Positions 19,286-29,506 of a DNA stretch of 45,600 nucleotides are shown piece by piece. Below the pieces are notes generated by a model. The model saw only the letters and a list, made by a program, of their open reading frames with translations. It did no database searches and was not told the DNA's origin. This DNA is from Deltaproteobacteria bacterium (GTDB lineage: Bacteria > JACQOV01). The stretch lies in assembly GCA_016202395.1 (NCBI GenBank), contig JACQOV010000038.1, positions 1 through 45,600 of the forward strand. The letters are read 5' to 3'. Position 1 is the first letter of the stretch; each line of letters begins with the position of its first letter. Both the position numbers and the translations under genes were made by a program.

Positions 19286-20019
19286 AATGACAACTTTCGC
19301 GCAGAATGGAGGAGATCGATCATCTCTCGCACTGCCGTTTGGATTCCTACAAAAACAGCTCGGCTCACGATGCTAAAGCCGATATTGAATTCCTCAATCT
19401 CGGGGATTCGCGCCACGGGGACCACATTATCATAATCTAAGCCGTGTCCCGCATTCACACGCAGCCCCTTTTCCTTGCAGAGCACAACCGCTTGATGAAT
19501 TCGATGGAGTTCCCGTTTTCTCTTGCTCTGAGTTTTAGCCTCGCTATAACGTCCCGTGTTGAGTTCGATGATCTCAATCCCCAGATCGACTGCCGCTCGA
19601 ATCTGTTCTGGATCGGGATCGACAAAAAGGGCCACAGGAATTCTCGCGTTGAAAAGAGGTTGAAGACGACGTCGCAAGATTCGAAGTTGCTTTTGGACGT
19701 TTAAGCCACTCTCTGTTGTGAGCTCTTGACGCCGCTCCGGAACCACGGTGACCAGCGCGGGGCGATGCTGAACAGCCCTTTGAACCATCTCGACTGTGGC
19801 AGCCATCTCGAGGTCTAGTCTTCGAACTTTAGCCGCCAGAAGGGTGATATCACGGTCTTGAATATGGCGTCGATCTTCACGAAGATGAGCCACGATCCCA
19901 TGGGCTCCTGCTCGCTGCGCTTGAAGTGCGGCTTCGATAGGATCCGGTCGGATCCCTTGCCTGGCTTGGCGAACTGTTGCAATATGATCTACATTGACGC
20001 CCAGGCGTGGCAGTCCCAT
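19282..20019 (-). CDS. pdxJ: Pyridoxine 5'-phosphate synthase
   Basis: LGVNVDHIATVRQARQG, GAHGIVAHLREDRRHIQDRD, VNAGHGLDYDNV. Confidence 0.96.
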   Translation of the reverse strand: MGLPRLGVNVDHIATVRQARQGIRPDPIEAALQAQRAGAHGIVAHLREDRRHIQDRDITLLAAKVRRLDLEMAATVEMVQRAVQHRPALVTVVPERRQELTTESGLNVQKQLRILRRRLQPLFNARIPVALFVDPDPEQIRAAVDLGIEIIELNTGRYSEAKTQSKRKRELHRIHQAVVLCKEKGLRVNAGHGLDYDNVVPVARIPEIEEFNIGFSIVSRAVFVGIQTAVREMIDLLHSARKLSL

Positions 20020-20021
20020 CT

Positions 20022-21377
20022 CTACCCTCCGAGATGCTTTTGGAATGTATCGGCCACCTCTTTGGCGATAGCGTGAATCTCTTCCTCCCTCTCCCCCTCC
20101 ACCAAGATGCGCACGAGCGGCTCTGTCCCTGAAAAACGGACGAAGATCCTTCCCTTTCCCGCCAATCGATCTTGGGCGAACTGGATCGCTTGCTTGATCG
20201 GAATCACCTCATTAAAGTCGCACCTTGTTTTGACAGAAACATTGGTAAGAACTTGCGGCAGGCGAACGAAACCGGAGAGAAGCTCTGAAAGCGGCTTTTG
20301 ACGCTCCGTTAGGATCGCTAAAACTTGAAGGGCCGCAATAATCCCATCGCAGGTGGTATTGTAATCCAGAAAGAGAAAATGGCCTGAAGACTCGGCTCCA
20401 AGATTGCATCCTCGACGAATCATCTCATTCGAAAGATAGCGATCCCCAACACAGCTCCTTAAAACTTGGATGCCATGAGGAGTCAGGGCCAACTCTAACC
20501 CCATGTTACTCATCACGGTTGTCACAACGGTGTTATGATTCAATTCCCCCTTTTTCTGAAGTTCCAACGCGCAAAGCATCAGAACTTCATCCCCTTCATG
20601 AACCCTCCCTTTTTCATCGACAAAAACGACCCGGTCGGCGTCTCCATCCAGGGCAATCCCCACGTGGGCTCCCTCCTCTACCACCCGTCCGGCTAGCCCT
20701 GCTGGAGCCAGAGCTCCGCTTCCTTCATTGATATTTTTTCCATTGGGCTCCACCCCCATCTTAATGACGGTGGCCCCCAATGCTTCAAACACCTGTGGAG
20801 CCACCCGATAGGCCGCTCCATGAGCGCAATCGATAACGACTTTGAGAGACTTTAGATCTCTTCCCGTGGGAAACGTCGATTTGAGAAATGAGACATACTG
20901 CCCCACCGCATCATTCACACGGAATGCCTTCCCAATTTGAGAGGAGGAAACCCTGCGACTCTCCAGATCTCCCTCCATCCACTTCTCAATGGCCTCTTCC
21001 GCTTCATCTGAAAGTTTGAATCCATCCGACTTAAAGAATTTGATTCCATTGTCGTAATAAGGATTATGAGAGGCTGAAATGACAATTCCGCCATCCAGAT
21101 GAAGTTTTCGCGTTAAAAAAGAGACTCCCGAAGTGGGTAATGGCCCTGCCAGATAAACATTATTTCCCATGGAACAGATCCCTGAAGCCAACACTGTTTC
21201 GAAGATATAGCCCGACAGGCGAGTATCCTTCCCAATCACAATCCCTCGACGCGATGGACTCTGTTGGGTGAGGTAAACGGTGGCCGCTTGACCCAGTCGG
21301 AGAATGATTTCGGGCGTCATAGGAGGGGTATTAGCAACCCCTCGCACCCCATCGGTGCCAAATAGCTTACGGCTCAT
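20022..21377 (-). CDS. glmM: Phosphoglucosamine mutase
   Basis: LFGTDGVRGVAN, ISASHNPYYDNGIKFF, DGDADRV, RFSGTEPLVRIL. Confidence 0.97.
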   Translation of the reverse strand: MSRKLFGTDGVRGVANTPPMTPEIILRLGQAATVYLTQQSPSRRGIVIGKDTRLSGYIFETVLASGICSMGNNVYLAGPLPTSGVSFLTRKLHLDGGIVISASHNPYYDNGIKFFKSDGFKLSDEAEEAIEKWMEGDLESRRVSSSQIGKAFRVNDAVGQYVSFLKSTFPTGRDLKSLKVVIDCAHGAAYRVAPQVFEALGATVIKMGVEPNGKNINEGSGALAPAGLAGRVVEEGAHVGIALDGDADRVVFVDEKGRVHEGDEVLMLCALELQKKGELNHNTVVTTVMSNMGLELALTPHGIQVLRSCVGDRYLSNEMIRRGCNLGAESSGHFLFLDYNTTCDGIIAALQVLAILTERQKPLSELLSGFVRLPQVLTNVSVKTRCDFNEVIPIKQAIQFAQDRLAGKGRIFVRFSGTEPLVRILVEGEREEEIHAIAKEVADTFQKHLGG

Positions 21378-22047
21378 GTTGCGCCTCCACCGGAATAATC
21401 TCGATGGTCGCCTTCACGGTTCGAGGAGTGACCGATTGTAGAGGAATCCTTGGGATGGAGAGCTCTACCTCCCTCTGGAGGATGCCTGGACTATCCATAA
21501 TGCTAATCGGCTCTGTCGATATCCGATCGATTGGGGAAATCGCGTTCTTGGCTCCACGAAGCACAACCGTTGGAGGAATCGATTCCACACTCCCTAATTG
21601 ATACCCTTCGGGAGGGGTTCCCACCAACTCCACTCGAATAGGAACCTCTTTTAAAACGACATTGTCCAAAACCACCGCAATGTTTGAAGGATTCACTCGA
21701 GTGATATGAACCCCCATCGGGAGTATAAACCGATCAGGCTCAATAACAAACGAGGTTTGTCCTGCCTGCACCCCTGTTAGATCCAATGGATAAATGAGTC
21801 GATCCTCCACTAAATTAAAAAGAACGGTCCTCGGTCCCATCACCCGAACATCGAGGGAATCAACCGGTTCGTTGACCATCATCAAAGAGGAAGGCATATT
21901 ATCAAACCGGAGCGATCCGATCAACCCTAGCTCCATCTTGTGCTGACCCGAGACGAGGAGCCAGAGGAGGACCCCTAACGCCAAGGAGAGGAGTTTTAAC
22001 ACGAGGTTGCCTGAGATCCATTTCGAGGATAAGCCATTTTTAAACAT
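21367..22047 (-). CDS. YbbR-domain protein, CdaR-like
   Basis: N-terminal TM, YbbR repeats (PIRVELVGTPPEGYQLGSVESIPPTVVLRG); lies between cdaA and glmM. Confidence 0.88.
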   Translation of the reverse strand: MFKNGLSSKWISGNLVLKLLSLALGVLLWLLVSGQHKMELGLIGSLRFDNMPSSLMMVNEPVDSLDVRVMGPRTVLFNLVEDRLIYPLDLTGVQAGQTSFVIEPDRFILPMGVHITRVNPSNIAVVLDNVVLKEVPIRVELVGTPPEGYQLGSVESIPPTVVLRGAKNAISPIDRISTEPISIMDSPGILQREVELSIPRIPLQSVTPRTVKATIEIIPVEAQHEP

Positions 22048-22052
22048 GGTTT

Positions 22053-22820
22053 TTAAGTAACCTCTCTCTTTTTGCTCAGAAAGAGCCCCTGCAAAATCTG
22101 TCTTAAGGAGTTGGCATCCAGATCTCGAGTGATTTTCCCGCCGGTGACCAAAGAGATGCTTCCCCCCTCTTCAGAGATCACAACAACCACCGCATCCGTC
22201 TCCTCCGTCAAACCAATGGCCGCTCGATGACGGGTTCCCAGGTCTCGATCCACATCGGGGCTCCCACTGAGAGGAAGAAAGCAGCCGGCCGCCGTGATTC
22301 GTCCTCTTTGGATAATAATCGCTCCATCGTGGAGCGGAGAGGTGGGCTGAAAAACAGAGACAATCATCTCTCGAGAGACCTTGGCATCCAGGGTAGTGCC
22401 GATCTCGAGGTATTCGTTCAAGCCAATCTCCCGTTCTAAAACAATCAGTCCACCGATTCGTCTTGAACAAAGGCTCACACAAGCCTTCACGATATTCTCG
22501 ATATGTTCAACCTCTTCAATGGCCCCACCTCGAGAGAAGAAAGGAGTTTTCCCGAAACGGGCAAGCCCCCGTCGGATATCTTGTTGAAAGAGAATAATGG
22601 CCACTAGAACCACAGAACTCAAGAAATTATTGAGGATCCAGTGTAGGGTCACCAATCCCAAACGTTCCGAAAGGATGAAGGTCCCAAACAAAAAAACAAG
22701 CCCCAACAAAACTTGAACCGCCCGCGTTCCACGAATCAAGAGAAGAATCTGATAGATCAAGAAAGAAACGATCGCCACATCGACAATGGCAACCGCCCAA
22801 TGGAATAAGTAGGAAGTCAT
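22053..22820 (-). CDS. cdaA: Diadenylate cyclase CdaA
   Basis: Three TMs then DAC domain: LHDGAIII, GTRHRAAIGLTEETDAVVVVISEE. Confidence 0.95.
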   Translation of the reverse strand: MTSYLFHWAVAIVDVAIVSFLIYQILLLIRGTRAVQVLLGLVFLFGTFILSERLGLVTLHWILNNFLSSVVLVAIILFQQDIRRGLARFGKTPFFSRGGAIEEVEHIENIVKACVSLCSRRIGGLIVLEREIGLNEYLEIGTTLDAKVSREMIVSVFQPTSPLHDGAIIIQRGRITAAGCFLPLSGSPDVDRDLGTRHRAAIGLTEETDAVVVVISEEGGSISLVTGGKITRDLDANSLRQILQGLFLSKKREVT

Positions 22821-23608
22821 ACGTGGACCGCCCTTTTTAAAATGGCTTCAAAAACGGTTAGAAACCTCTTCGTCGCCGCCACATCATGAACGCGAACGAT
22901 CTGAGCTCCTTTATAAACGGAAATAGCAACGGCCGCAAGTGTTCCTTCCAGTCTGTTTTCGTTTTCGCTTTTCAAAATTTCACCGATAAAAGATTTCCGC
23001 GAAGGTCCCACCAGCAGAGGATATCCCAGCGAGATGAATCGATCTAATCCATCCAGCAACTCCAGATTGTGTTCTAGCCGTTTTGCAAATCCCAATCCGG
23101 GATCCAACCAGATACGCTCTCGACCCACCCCTGCCTCTTCTAACCTTTGGAGTGAATCGGTAAAGAATTGATACACCTCTTGAACAACCGAGGAGTAACA
23201 CGCCTCGCTGCGCATCGTCTCCGGGGTTCCACGACTATGCATCAGGACAAAATAGCAAGGGGCTTTCCTAATCAAAGAGAGCATCTGGGGATCGTACCGC
23301 AATCCACTCACATCGTTGACGATCTCTGCTCCAGCTTCCAAAGCTTTCCTTGCAACGGCCGCTTTCCGAGTGTCGACAGAGAGTGGAATGGGACAACTCC
23401 TCGCAAGGGCCTCAACGACAGGAATCACTCTTCGAATCTCCTCTTCCTCAGAAATCGCTTTAGCCCCAGGGCGCGTCGATTCCCCTCCAACATCCAGGAT
23501 ATCCGCCCCCTCCTCTACCAGTTTCTGACCATAAGCCACCGCTCTCTGCGGATCGGAATCGATTCCATCCCCCGAGAAAGAGTCTGGGGTCACGTTTAAA
23601 ATCCCCAT
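22817..23608 (-). CDS. folP: Dihydropteroate synthase
   Basis: MGILNVTPDSFSGDG, DVGGESTRPGA, PLSVDTRK, NDVSGLR, GPSRKSFIG. Confidence 0.95.
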   Translation of the reverse strand: MGILNVTPDSFSGDGIDSDPQRAVAYGQKLVEEGADILDVGGESTRPGAKAISEEEEIRRVIPVVEALARSCPIPLSVDTRKAAVARKALEAGAEIVNDVSGLRYDPQMLSLIRKAPCYFVLMHSRGTPETMRSEACYSSVVQEVYQFFTDSLQRLEEAGVGRERIWLDPGLGFAKRLEHNLELLDGLDRFISLGYPLLVGPSRKSFIGEILKSENENRLEGTLAAVAISVYKGAQIVRVHDVAATKRFLTVFEAILKRAVHV

Positions 23609-23631
23609 GACATGAACATGATGGTCTAAGT

Positions 23632-26600
23632 TTAGAGTGACTGCACTACCCCCGCTTGGCGAAGGATTTGATCGATCTCGCTTCCTTCAATCACTTCACG
23701 CTCTAACAAAACTTCGGCAAGTTTGTCTAAGGCTTTTCGAAAATCTTGTATCGTCTTTTTTGCTCGTTCGTACTCTTCGTGGACAATTCTACGGATCTCA
23801 TGATCAATCTGCTGAGCGGTAGATTCACTGTAATCTTTGTGGGTTGACAACTCTTTTCCTAAGAAGATTGCCTCCTCTTTTTTCCCAAAAGCCAAAGGCC
23901 CAATGGCAGGACTCATCCCCCACTCGCAAACCATTTTTCGAGCCAATTCCGTCGCCTTTTCAATATCGTTTCCCGCCCCCGTCGTTCGAGTGCTAAAAAC
24001 AACCTCCTCTGCAGCCCGTCCTCCCATCAACACCGCAATACTATTGCGGGCAGCCTCTTCGGTCATCGTGTATCTGTCCTCCTCGGGAAGCTGCTGAGTG
24101 ACCCCTAACGCCATCCCTCGAGGGATAATCGACACCTTGTGAACCGGATCGGTCCCCGGAATCATTTTGGCAACGAGGGTGTGCCCTGCCTCATGAACCG
24201 CGGTGGTCCTTTTCTCCTTTTCACTAATGATCATGCTTTTTCGCTCTGCCCCCATTAAGACCTTGTCCTTGGCCTTCTCAAAATCGCTCATCCCGATGGC
24301 ATCCTTATTGCCACGGGCTGCAAGGAGCGCCGCTTCGTTGACAAGATTTTCTAGATCCGCTCCCGTAAACCCCGGCGTCCCTTTAGCAATAATAGCCAGC
24401 GAGACCTCCGGGCTCAATGTTGTTTTTCCGCTGTGGACTTTGAGGATCTCTTCACGCCCTCGAACATCGGGTCGGGGGACCACCACCTGCCGGTCAAATC
24501 TGCCGGGTCGAAGAAGAGCGGGATCCAACACATCTGGCCGATTGGTCGCCGCAATTAAGATAACCCCCGCTTTGGACTCGAACCCGTCCATCTCGACCAG
24601 AAGTTGATTGAGCGTCTGTTCCCGTTCATCGTGTCCCCCTCCAAGCCCTGCTCCACGATGACGCCCCACGGCATCAATCTCATCAATAAAAATAATGCAA
24701 GGAGCATTCTTCTTCCCTTGGATGAAGAGATCCCTTACCCGGCTGTTGTGTAGTAGAACCGGTTTTTCACCACCGAAAAATGCTTCATTTTCACAACCAC
24801 ACAGATCATAAACATAACCATCGAACGGCTTGACAAGAACCTCACGAACAATCGGTTTCTTACCTTGATCTGGCAGTTGCATGTGGCGCACCCCTACTTT
24901 GATTCCATGCATCGCTGCAAGCCAAGTCAACTCTAAGATCAATGGGTGACTGACCGAGGTCATACTGAGCTTTCCTTCAGGGGTCGTATAACCATCGCCA
25001 CGCGCGTAACCTTCAAGATAGGCCTCAAAATACTCTCGAGGCAGATCCCAAAGCCATCCCGGAACGTGTTTACTATGACTCCCCGTGCCGCAGTGTTTAG
25101 CGAAGAACCGACCGAGTGGCGCTGAATAGAAGATGATTTTCGTGCTGTTATCCACTGTGTGCTTAACCTTCGGCTGAATGCCAAACAGACGTTCCCCGAT
25201 TGCAACGCAGTCGGAATGTAAATCCGTTTCATGTCTTCCAAAGGTAAACTCCAGACATCCATTCTCTCGTCCCTCTGCTGTGTAATAACCAAAGAGCTTC
25301 ATCAAATCAGGGGTCACAGAGATACGTTCTGGTAGAACCGTATCCGTATAGTTAGGCGACAAAGCACGTGGCTGATGTTTCCCAGTCTGCCAATGACCTA
25401 CTGTTGCCTGGGAAACACCCACAACGGCGGCAATAGCCGCTTGACTCATCATCCCTTGTTGAGCCATCGCAAACGCGTATTCCGCTTCTGTTTCTTCCTG
25501 ATGTTCGTAGATGTCAAGAAAAAGAGGTTCTACAAGAGGAGCAAACTCATGCGCCCGAACGGTATGGGGCGTGCCGTGCTCAGCCAAATACTCACCGCGC
25601 ACTTTGAGTGGGAGATTCACCAACACGTCACCGGATTTCAAATCGCACGCTGCAACGGGTTTAATGCCATTCCGCGTGCGGATAAAGAGACTATGATCAA
25701 CGGTGGTGCGAACGATACCACCGAGATAGTGAATCTCACAGATTTCCGTTATCCGATGGCGATAGACCCCCTGGACTTGTTTCCAGGCGCTTCCTTTCAC
25801 AAAAAGTTTTGGAGAACCCTTAAATTTGGAGTCACGTTCCTCAAAACCAAGGGTTTCTACGTCACTGACCGAAACCATGAATCCCTCTTCTTCCTCTTCA
25901 TAATAACGATCCACAAACTCGCCAACAGGGATCAGTTGTGTCTCTCCATTCGTGCGTATCAAAATAGGTGTATCACCGGTCACCGACGCTCCCACACCTA
26001 CAAACATCTCCACAAAATCAGAGCCGCTAATGCTAAAGAACGGGACGCCAGCCTCCCCCGCAATGGCTTTCGCCAGGAGGGTTTTGCCGGTCCCTGGAGA
26101 ACCCACAAGGAGAACCCCTTTTGGGATTCTTCCCCCGAGTCGCGTGTATTTTTTGGGATCCTTTAAAAAACCGATGATCTCTTCCAACTCCGCTTTGGCC
26201 TCTTCAATCCCCGCCACATCCTTAAAAGTGACCTTCGAGGACTGTTCCGTAAGAAGGTGGGCGCGGCTCTTGCCAAAACTCATCGCTTTCCCTCCCCCCA
26301 TCTGCATCTGCCGCATGAAAAAAACCCACACACCCACCAACAAAAGAATTGGGACTAAAGAGAAGAGGAGCTGTTTCCACCACGGATCTTGGGCCTCCGG
26401 CTTGGCTGTGATGGCCACCCCTTTCTCACGAAGGATTGTAATCAGCGCAGGATCTTCAGGAGAAAAGGTTTTAAAGCTTTGCCCGTCTTGGTAGGTCCCC
26501 GTGATCTGGCTGCCCTGGATCGTCACCTCTTGAACCTGATCCATCTGGACGGACTGGACGAAATCGCTAAATTTGACCTCTTTGTCATTCGATCGAGGCG

Positions 26601-26682
26601 CGTTGAACACCTGATGAACCAAAGTGAACAATAGCAGTATGAAAAGGATCCAGAGTGTTAGACTTCGTAACCCCGAGTTCAT
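23632..26682 (-). CDS. ftsH: ATP-dependent zinc metalloprotease FtsH, interrupted in frame by an intein
   Basis: Walker [24 protein letters not shown]^SRVRDLF, Walker [17 protein letters not shown]; 414 extra residues at ^. Confidence 0.97.
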   Translation of the reverse strand: MNSGLRSLTLWILFILLLFTLVHQVFNAPRSNDKEVKFSDFVQSVQMDQVQEVTIQGSQITGTYQDGQSFKTFSPEDPALITILREKGVAITAKPEAQDPWWKQLLFSLVPILLLVGVWVFFMRQMQMGGGKAMSFGKSRAHLLTEQSSKVTFKDVAGIEEAKAELEEIIGFLKDPKKYTRLGGRIPKGVLLVGSPGTGKTLLAKAIAGEAGVPFFSISGSDFVEMFVGVGASVTGDTPILIRTNGETQLIPVGEFVDRYYEEEEEGFMVSVSDVETLGFEERDSKFKGSPKLFVKGSAWKQVQGVYRHRITEICEIHYLGGIVRTTVDHSLFIRTRNGIKPVAACDLKSGDVLVNLPLKVRGEYLAEHGTPHTVRAHEFAPLVEPLFLDIYEHQEETEAEYAFAMAQQGMMSQAAIAAVVGVSQATVGHWQTGKHQPRALSPNYTDTVLPERISVTPDLMKLFGYYTAEGRENGCLEFTFGRHETDLHSDCVAIGERLFGIQPKVKHTVDNSTKIIFYSAPLGRFFAKHCGTGSHSKHVPGWLWDLPREYFEAYLEGYARGDGYTTPEGKLSMTSVSHPLILELTWLAAMHGIKVGVRHMQLPDQGKKPIVREVLVKPFDGYVYDLCGCENEAFFGGEKPVLLHNSRVRDLFIQGKKNAPCIIFIDEIDAVGRHRGAGLGGGHDEREQTLNQLLVEMDGFESKAGVILIAATNRPDVLDPALLRPGRFDRQVVVPRPDVRGREEILKVHSGKTTLSPEVSLAIIAKGTPGFTGADLENLVNEAALLAARGNKDAIGMSDFEKAKDKVLMGAERKSMIISEKEKRTTAVHEAGHTLVAKMIPGTDPVHKVSIIPRGMALGVTQQLPEEDRYTMTEEAARNSIAVLMGGRAAEEVVFSTRTTGAGNDIEKATELARKMVCEWGMSPAIGPLAFGKKEEAIFLGKELSTHKDYSESTAQQIDHEIRRIVHEEYERAKKTIQDFRKALDKLAEVLLEREVIEGSEIDQILRQAGVVQSL
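24745..25986 (-). mobile_element. Intein (414 aa) with LAGLIDADG-type homing endonuclease domain inside FtsH
   Basis: Block [16 protein letters not shown]; block [12 protein letters not shown] (TxxH); DOD motifs LFGYYTAEG and [10 protein letters not shown]; block [16 protein letters not shown]; block G VLLHN/S. Flanks rejoin to canonical Fts[15 protein letters not shown]. Confidence 0.95.
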
Positions 26683-26741
26683 GGTAGCTCCTTAGCCATA
26701 AGGTATCAATATAACATCTGTTTTTAATCACCACAAGCTCA

Positions 26742-27323
26742 TTAGGAATGGGAGGGGGCCTCTCGAATCTCTTTTAAGGAGTGCGCAACATACTGTCCCG
26801 CAGAGTAAAGAGAAAACCCAATAGTCACCACCAACAATGAGGGAATAGAGCGGGCCATCTTTTTCCAAAAATGGGAGTGGGTCCCAAGTTCGAACAACGT
26901 CAACAAAACCACGCCGAATGCAAAAACGGTTGCTGTTTTTCCAATAAAGGTGGGCGAGATCTCACGACATGCTGTTTTTGAAAAGAGGACGAAGGTTCCA
27001 ATGGCTATAACCCCATCCCGACTCAATAGAATGGCCGTAAACCATAATGGAATCTCCCCCATGAGGGTCAACCCTATCAAAAATGAAACGACAAGAAGTT
27101 TATCGGCTAACGGATCGAGAAAGGTCCCTAAGGGGGTGCGTTGATTGAGATATCGAGCGAGAAAACCATCCAATCCGTCGGTCACGGAGCAGATTAAGAA
27201 TAACCACAGGGCAAGCGCGTACTCCTTTTGAAGAAGAAAAACGAGGGCCGGAACAGTGAGAAGGATTCGCGCTAACGTAACCGTATTGGGAATGTTGAAT
27301 GGCCAACGCAAACTAGAACTCAT
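26742..27323 (-). CDS. pgsA: CDP-diacylglycerol-glycerol-3-phosphate 3-phosphatidyltransferase
   Basis: NIPNTVTLARI; DGLDGFLARYLNQRTPLGTFLDPLADK (DGx2ARx8Gx3Dx3D). Confidence 0.93.
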   Translation of the reverse strand: MSSSLRWPFNIPNTVTLARILLTVPALVFLLQKEYALALWLFLICSVTDGLDGFLARYLNQRTPLGTFLDPLADKLLVVSFLIGLTLMGEIPLWFTAILLSRDGVIAIGTFVLFSKTACREISPTFIGKTATVFAFGVVLLTLFELGTHSHFWKKMARSIPSLLVVTIGFSLYSAGQYVAHSLKEIREAPSHS

Positions 27324-27331
27324 TTCAAACT

Positions 27332-27658
27332 TTATTCCTTTGTAAGGGTTGCTTCGACCCTCTGTAACACCCGGTTTCCAACGTAGACCTCTTTGCGATA
27401 GCTTTGATACCCCTTTTTCCTCAACTCAATGACGTGGCTTCCATTGCTGAGAGTGAGAGGATTCGATTCAGAATCAAATTTAGAGGCTTTGCCAACCTTG
27501 TTCCCATCCACGTAAACCCAGGCGTTAGAAGGTTCGCAAAGAATCACCACTTTGCCTTCGTTTCCCAGACCGGAGACCGTTGTCTTTGGCATCGTGCTGC
27601 ATTGCGCTGCCAGAAGGCCAATGCCAACTATTAAGAAAAAAAGCAAAATCCTTTTCAT
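27332..27658 (-). CDS. PEGA-domain lipoprotein
   Basis: Lipobox LLAAQC; ILCEPSNAWVYVDGNKVGKASKFDSESNPLTLSNGSHVIELRKKGYQSY. Confidence 0.8.
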   Translation of the reverse strand: MKRILLFFLIVGIGLLAAQCSTMPKTTVSGLGNEGKVVILCEPSNAWVYVDGNKVGKASKFDSESNPLTLSNGSHVIELRKKGYQSYRKEVYVGNRVLQRVEATLTKE

Positions 27659-27670
27659 ATTTCTTCCTCC

Positions 27671-28603
27671 TCAAATGTTGTTTTCAGTCCGTTGCACAGC
27701 ATCCCCGCGTGAAAAGCCGTTGCCTGATACGATCTGGGCAATGGCCCCATCGGCTCCAAAGTGCTCTTTTACTTCGATCACCCCTTTTTCCGCCCCGAGC
27801 GATTCTCCAATGGCAATGCCGGTGTCGGGATCGACAATCTCCTCCCCTTTCCCTCGAACCCGCAATCGATCCCCAATCTGAAGGCCGGTCTCTTTCCCCG
27901 CGTTGACATAAATTTTGTCCCCCTGAATAGAAGCGATCTTTCCCCTCCACTCGACCGATTCGAGTTGCCCCACGATCCCACTCATCAACTGAGTGATGGC
28001 CGCCCGAAGGGCCTTTCCCGGCAATGTTTCATCAAACCCTTTTTGGCTTCCTAAACCCAAGAACTGCTCCGATCCCACGTCGACCTTCCCCATCCCTGAT
28101 TCCGCTAAAAGGATCTGGCCTGTGCTCACATCGATCACTCGGACATCGACCATACACTCTGCGGTCTGTTTCTTGCTTCGATAGAGGCCTAGGTTTTGCC
28201 CCTCAATCTTAGTGCCAAACTGAGAGATGGCCCCGGTCAGGATAGCATTCAGTCCTAAAACCCTTCCCGTTTTTGCGGCCGTTGCCTCGTCGACAACGCC
28301 GGATAACGCCAGCCCCTGCTCGTCCAAAAGTTTTTCTAACTTTGCCCGCTCAACTACAATGAACCGATTGGATTTGACGAGTTCTGTGGTTAAGATATCG
28401 GCCGCTCCCTTCCCTAGACGGTCGGCTCCAAAGTCCGATTTGTTCACAAAATCGACCACAGCCACCCGTTTTTTAGGGCCATGAGTTTGTAGTGGGGCTG
28501 CCGTTTGCTCCACCGCAGGCCCTGAGGCACATCCTGCAAACACTCCGACGAGACCAACGAAGCAGATGGACTTTTTAAGCAGCCTACGCATCAGCCTACT
28601 CAT
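27671..28603 (-). CDS. CsgG-family lipoprotein with C-terminal FlgT-like domain
   Basis: Lipobox FAGC; KKRVAVVDFVNKSD...LTTELVKSNRFIVVERAKLEKLLDEQ; C-terminal GKIASIQGDKIYVNAGKETGLQIGDRLRV. Confidence 0.82.
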   Translation of the reverse strand: MSRLMRRLLKKSICFVGLVGVFAGCASGPAVEQTAAPLQTHGPKKRVAVVDFVNKSDFGADRLGKGAADILTTELVKSNRFIVVERAKLEKLLDEQGLALSGVVDEATAAKTGRVLGLNAILTGAISQFGTKIEGQNLGLYRSKKQTAECMVDVRVIDVSTGQILLAESGMGKVDVGSEQFLGLGSQKGFDETLPGKALRAAITQLMSGIVGQLESVEWRGKIASIQGDKIYVNAGKETGLQIGDRLRVRGKGEEIVDPDTGIAIGESLGAEKGVIEVKEHFGADGAIAQIVSGNGFSRGDAVQRTENNI

Positions 28604-29489
28604 CTTTATCTCCCTCCATCACCGTCACCACATCCCCCACTTGCGCCTGCCCCCCATCTTTGATCTTGGCCATCGCGCAATCTTTTCCACAATATTCCGT
28701 CACTTCAGCAACCGCTTTTTGGGGGCCGATCGCCTCACCCATCTCTAAACCGGTGTCCGGATCGATAATCGCCTCCCCTTTCCCTCGCACCTGAAGGACA
28801 ATCCCTTTTATTAAACCGGCCTTTTCACCAGCGTTGATATAGAGCATCCCCTCCCGAATTGCGGCCACCCTCCCTCGCCACGTGAGGGTCTCCATCTGTC
28901 CAATGACGTTGTTAATCACCTGCGTGAGCGCAGCTCGAAGGCATTTTCCGGCAAGCGTTTCATCGTAGCCCGCTCTTCCGGACAAGAAATGTTTGGACTC
29001 CACCTCCACTTGCCCTACCCCTGAATCGGCGTAAACGATCTCCCCCGTGGTGGTATCGACCACTCGAACATCGGCAGCGCATTCTACCAGTGTAACTTTC
29101 TTCTTGAAGAGATGTTTGGACTCTTTTTTGGCCTCTCCAAACTCCGAGATCGATCCTGTCACAATCGCTTGAGCCCCCAGGACGCGGCCTGTTTTTGCAG
29201 CGGTCGTTTCATCGAGAACTCCACTCAATCCCAATTTTTGCTCCTCTAAAAGTTTATCGAGAGCCTCTCTCTCCACAACGATGAAGCGTTTTGCTTTGAC
29301 AAGCTCCGTCGTTAAAATATCGGAGGCCGCTCGCCCTAATTTTTCCTGACCGTAAGCAGTCTTGTTCTCAAAATCGACAATAGCGACCCTTTTCTTAGGA
29401 CCTTGGGTCTCCAAAGCCAGGACAATCCCCCAGACAATCCCAAAGATCCCTAAAAACAATCCAACGAGAATGATTTGTTGGGTTCTCAT
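28596..29489 (-). CDS. CsgG-family protein, paralogue of the adjacent gene, no lipobox
   Basis: KKRVAIVDFENKTAYGQEKLGRAASDILTTELVKAKRFIVVEREALDKLLEEQ; C-terminal GRVAAIREGMLYINAGEKAGLIKGIVLQVRGKGEAIIDPDTG. Confidence 0.82.
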   Translation of the reverse strand: MRTQQIILVGLFLGIFGIVWGIVLALETQGPKKRVAIVDFENKTAYGQEKLGRAASDILTTELVKAKRFIVVEREALDKLLEEQKLGLSGVLDETTAAKTGRVLGAQAIVTGSISEFGEAKKESKHLFKKKVTLVECAADVRVVDTTTGEIVYADSGVGQVEVESKHFLSGRAGYDETLAGKCLRAALTQVINNVIGQMETLTWRGRVAAIREGMLYINAGEKAGLIKGIVLQVRGKGEAIIDPDTGLEMGEAIGPQKAVAEVTEYCGKDCAMAKIKDGGQAQVGDVVTVMEGDKDE

Positions 29490-29506
29490 CGTTTTCCTCC
29501 TGTCTC

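Noticed and set aside
20022-22820. glmM-cdaR-cdaA cluster as a novel signalling island
   Set aside because: This is the well-known conserved c-di-AMP gene arrangement.
22817-23608. folP truncated at its 5' end
   Set aside because: The N terminus is short, but the protein begins at the conserved MGILNVTPDSF strand and all DHPS motifs are present.
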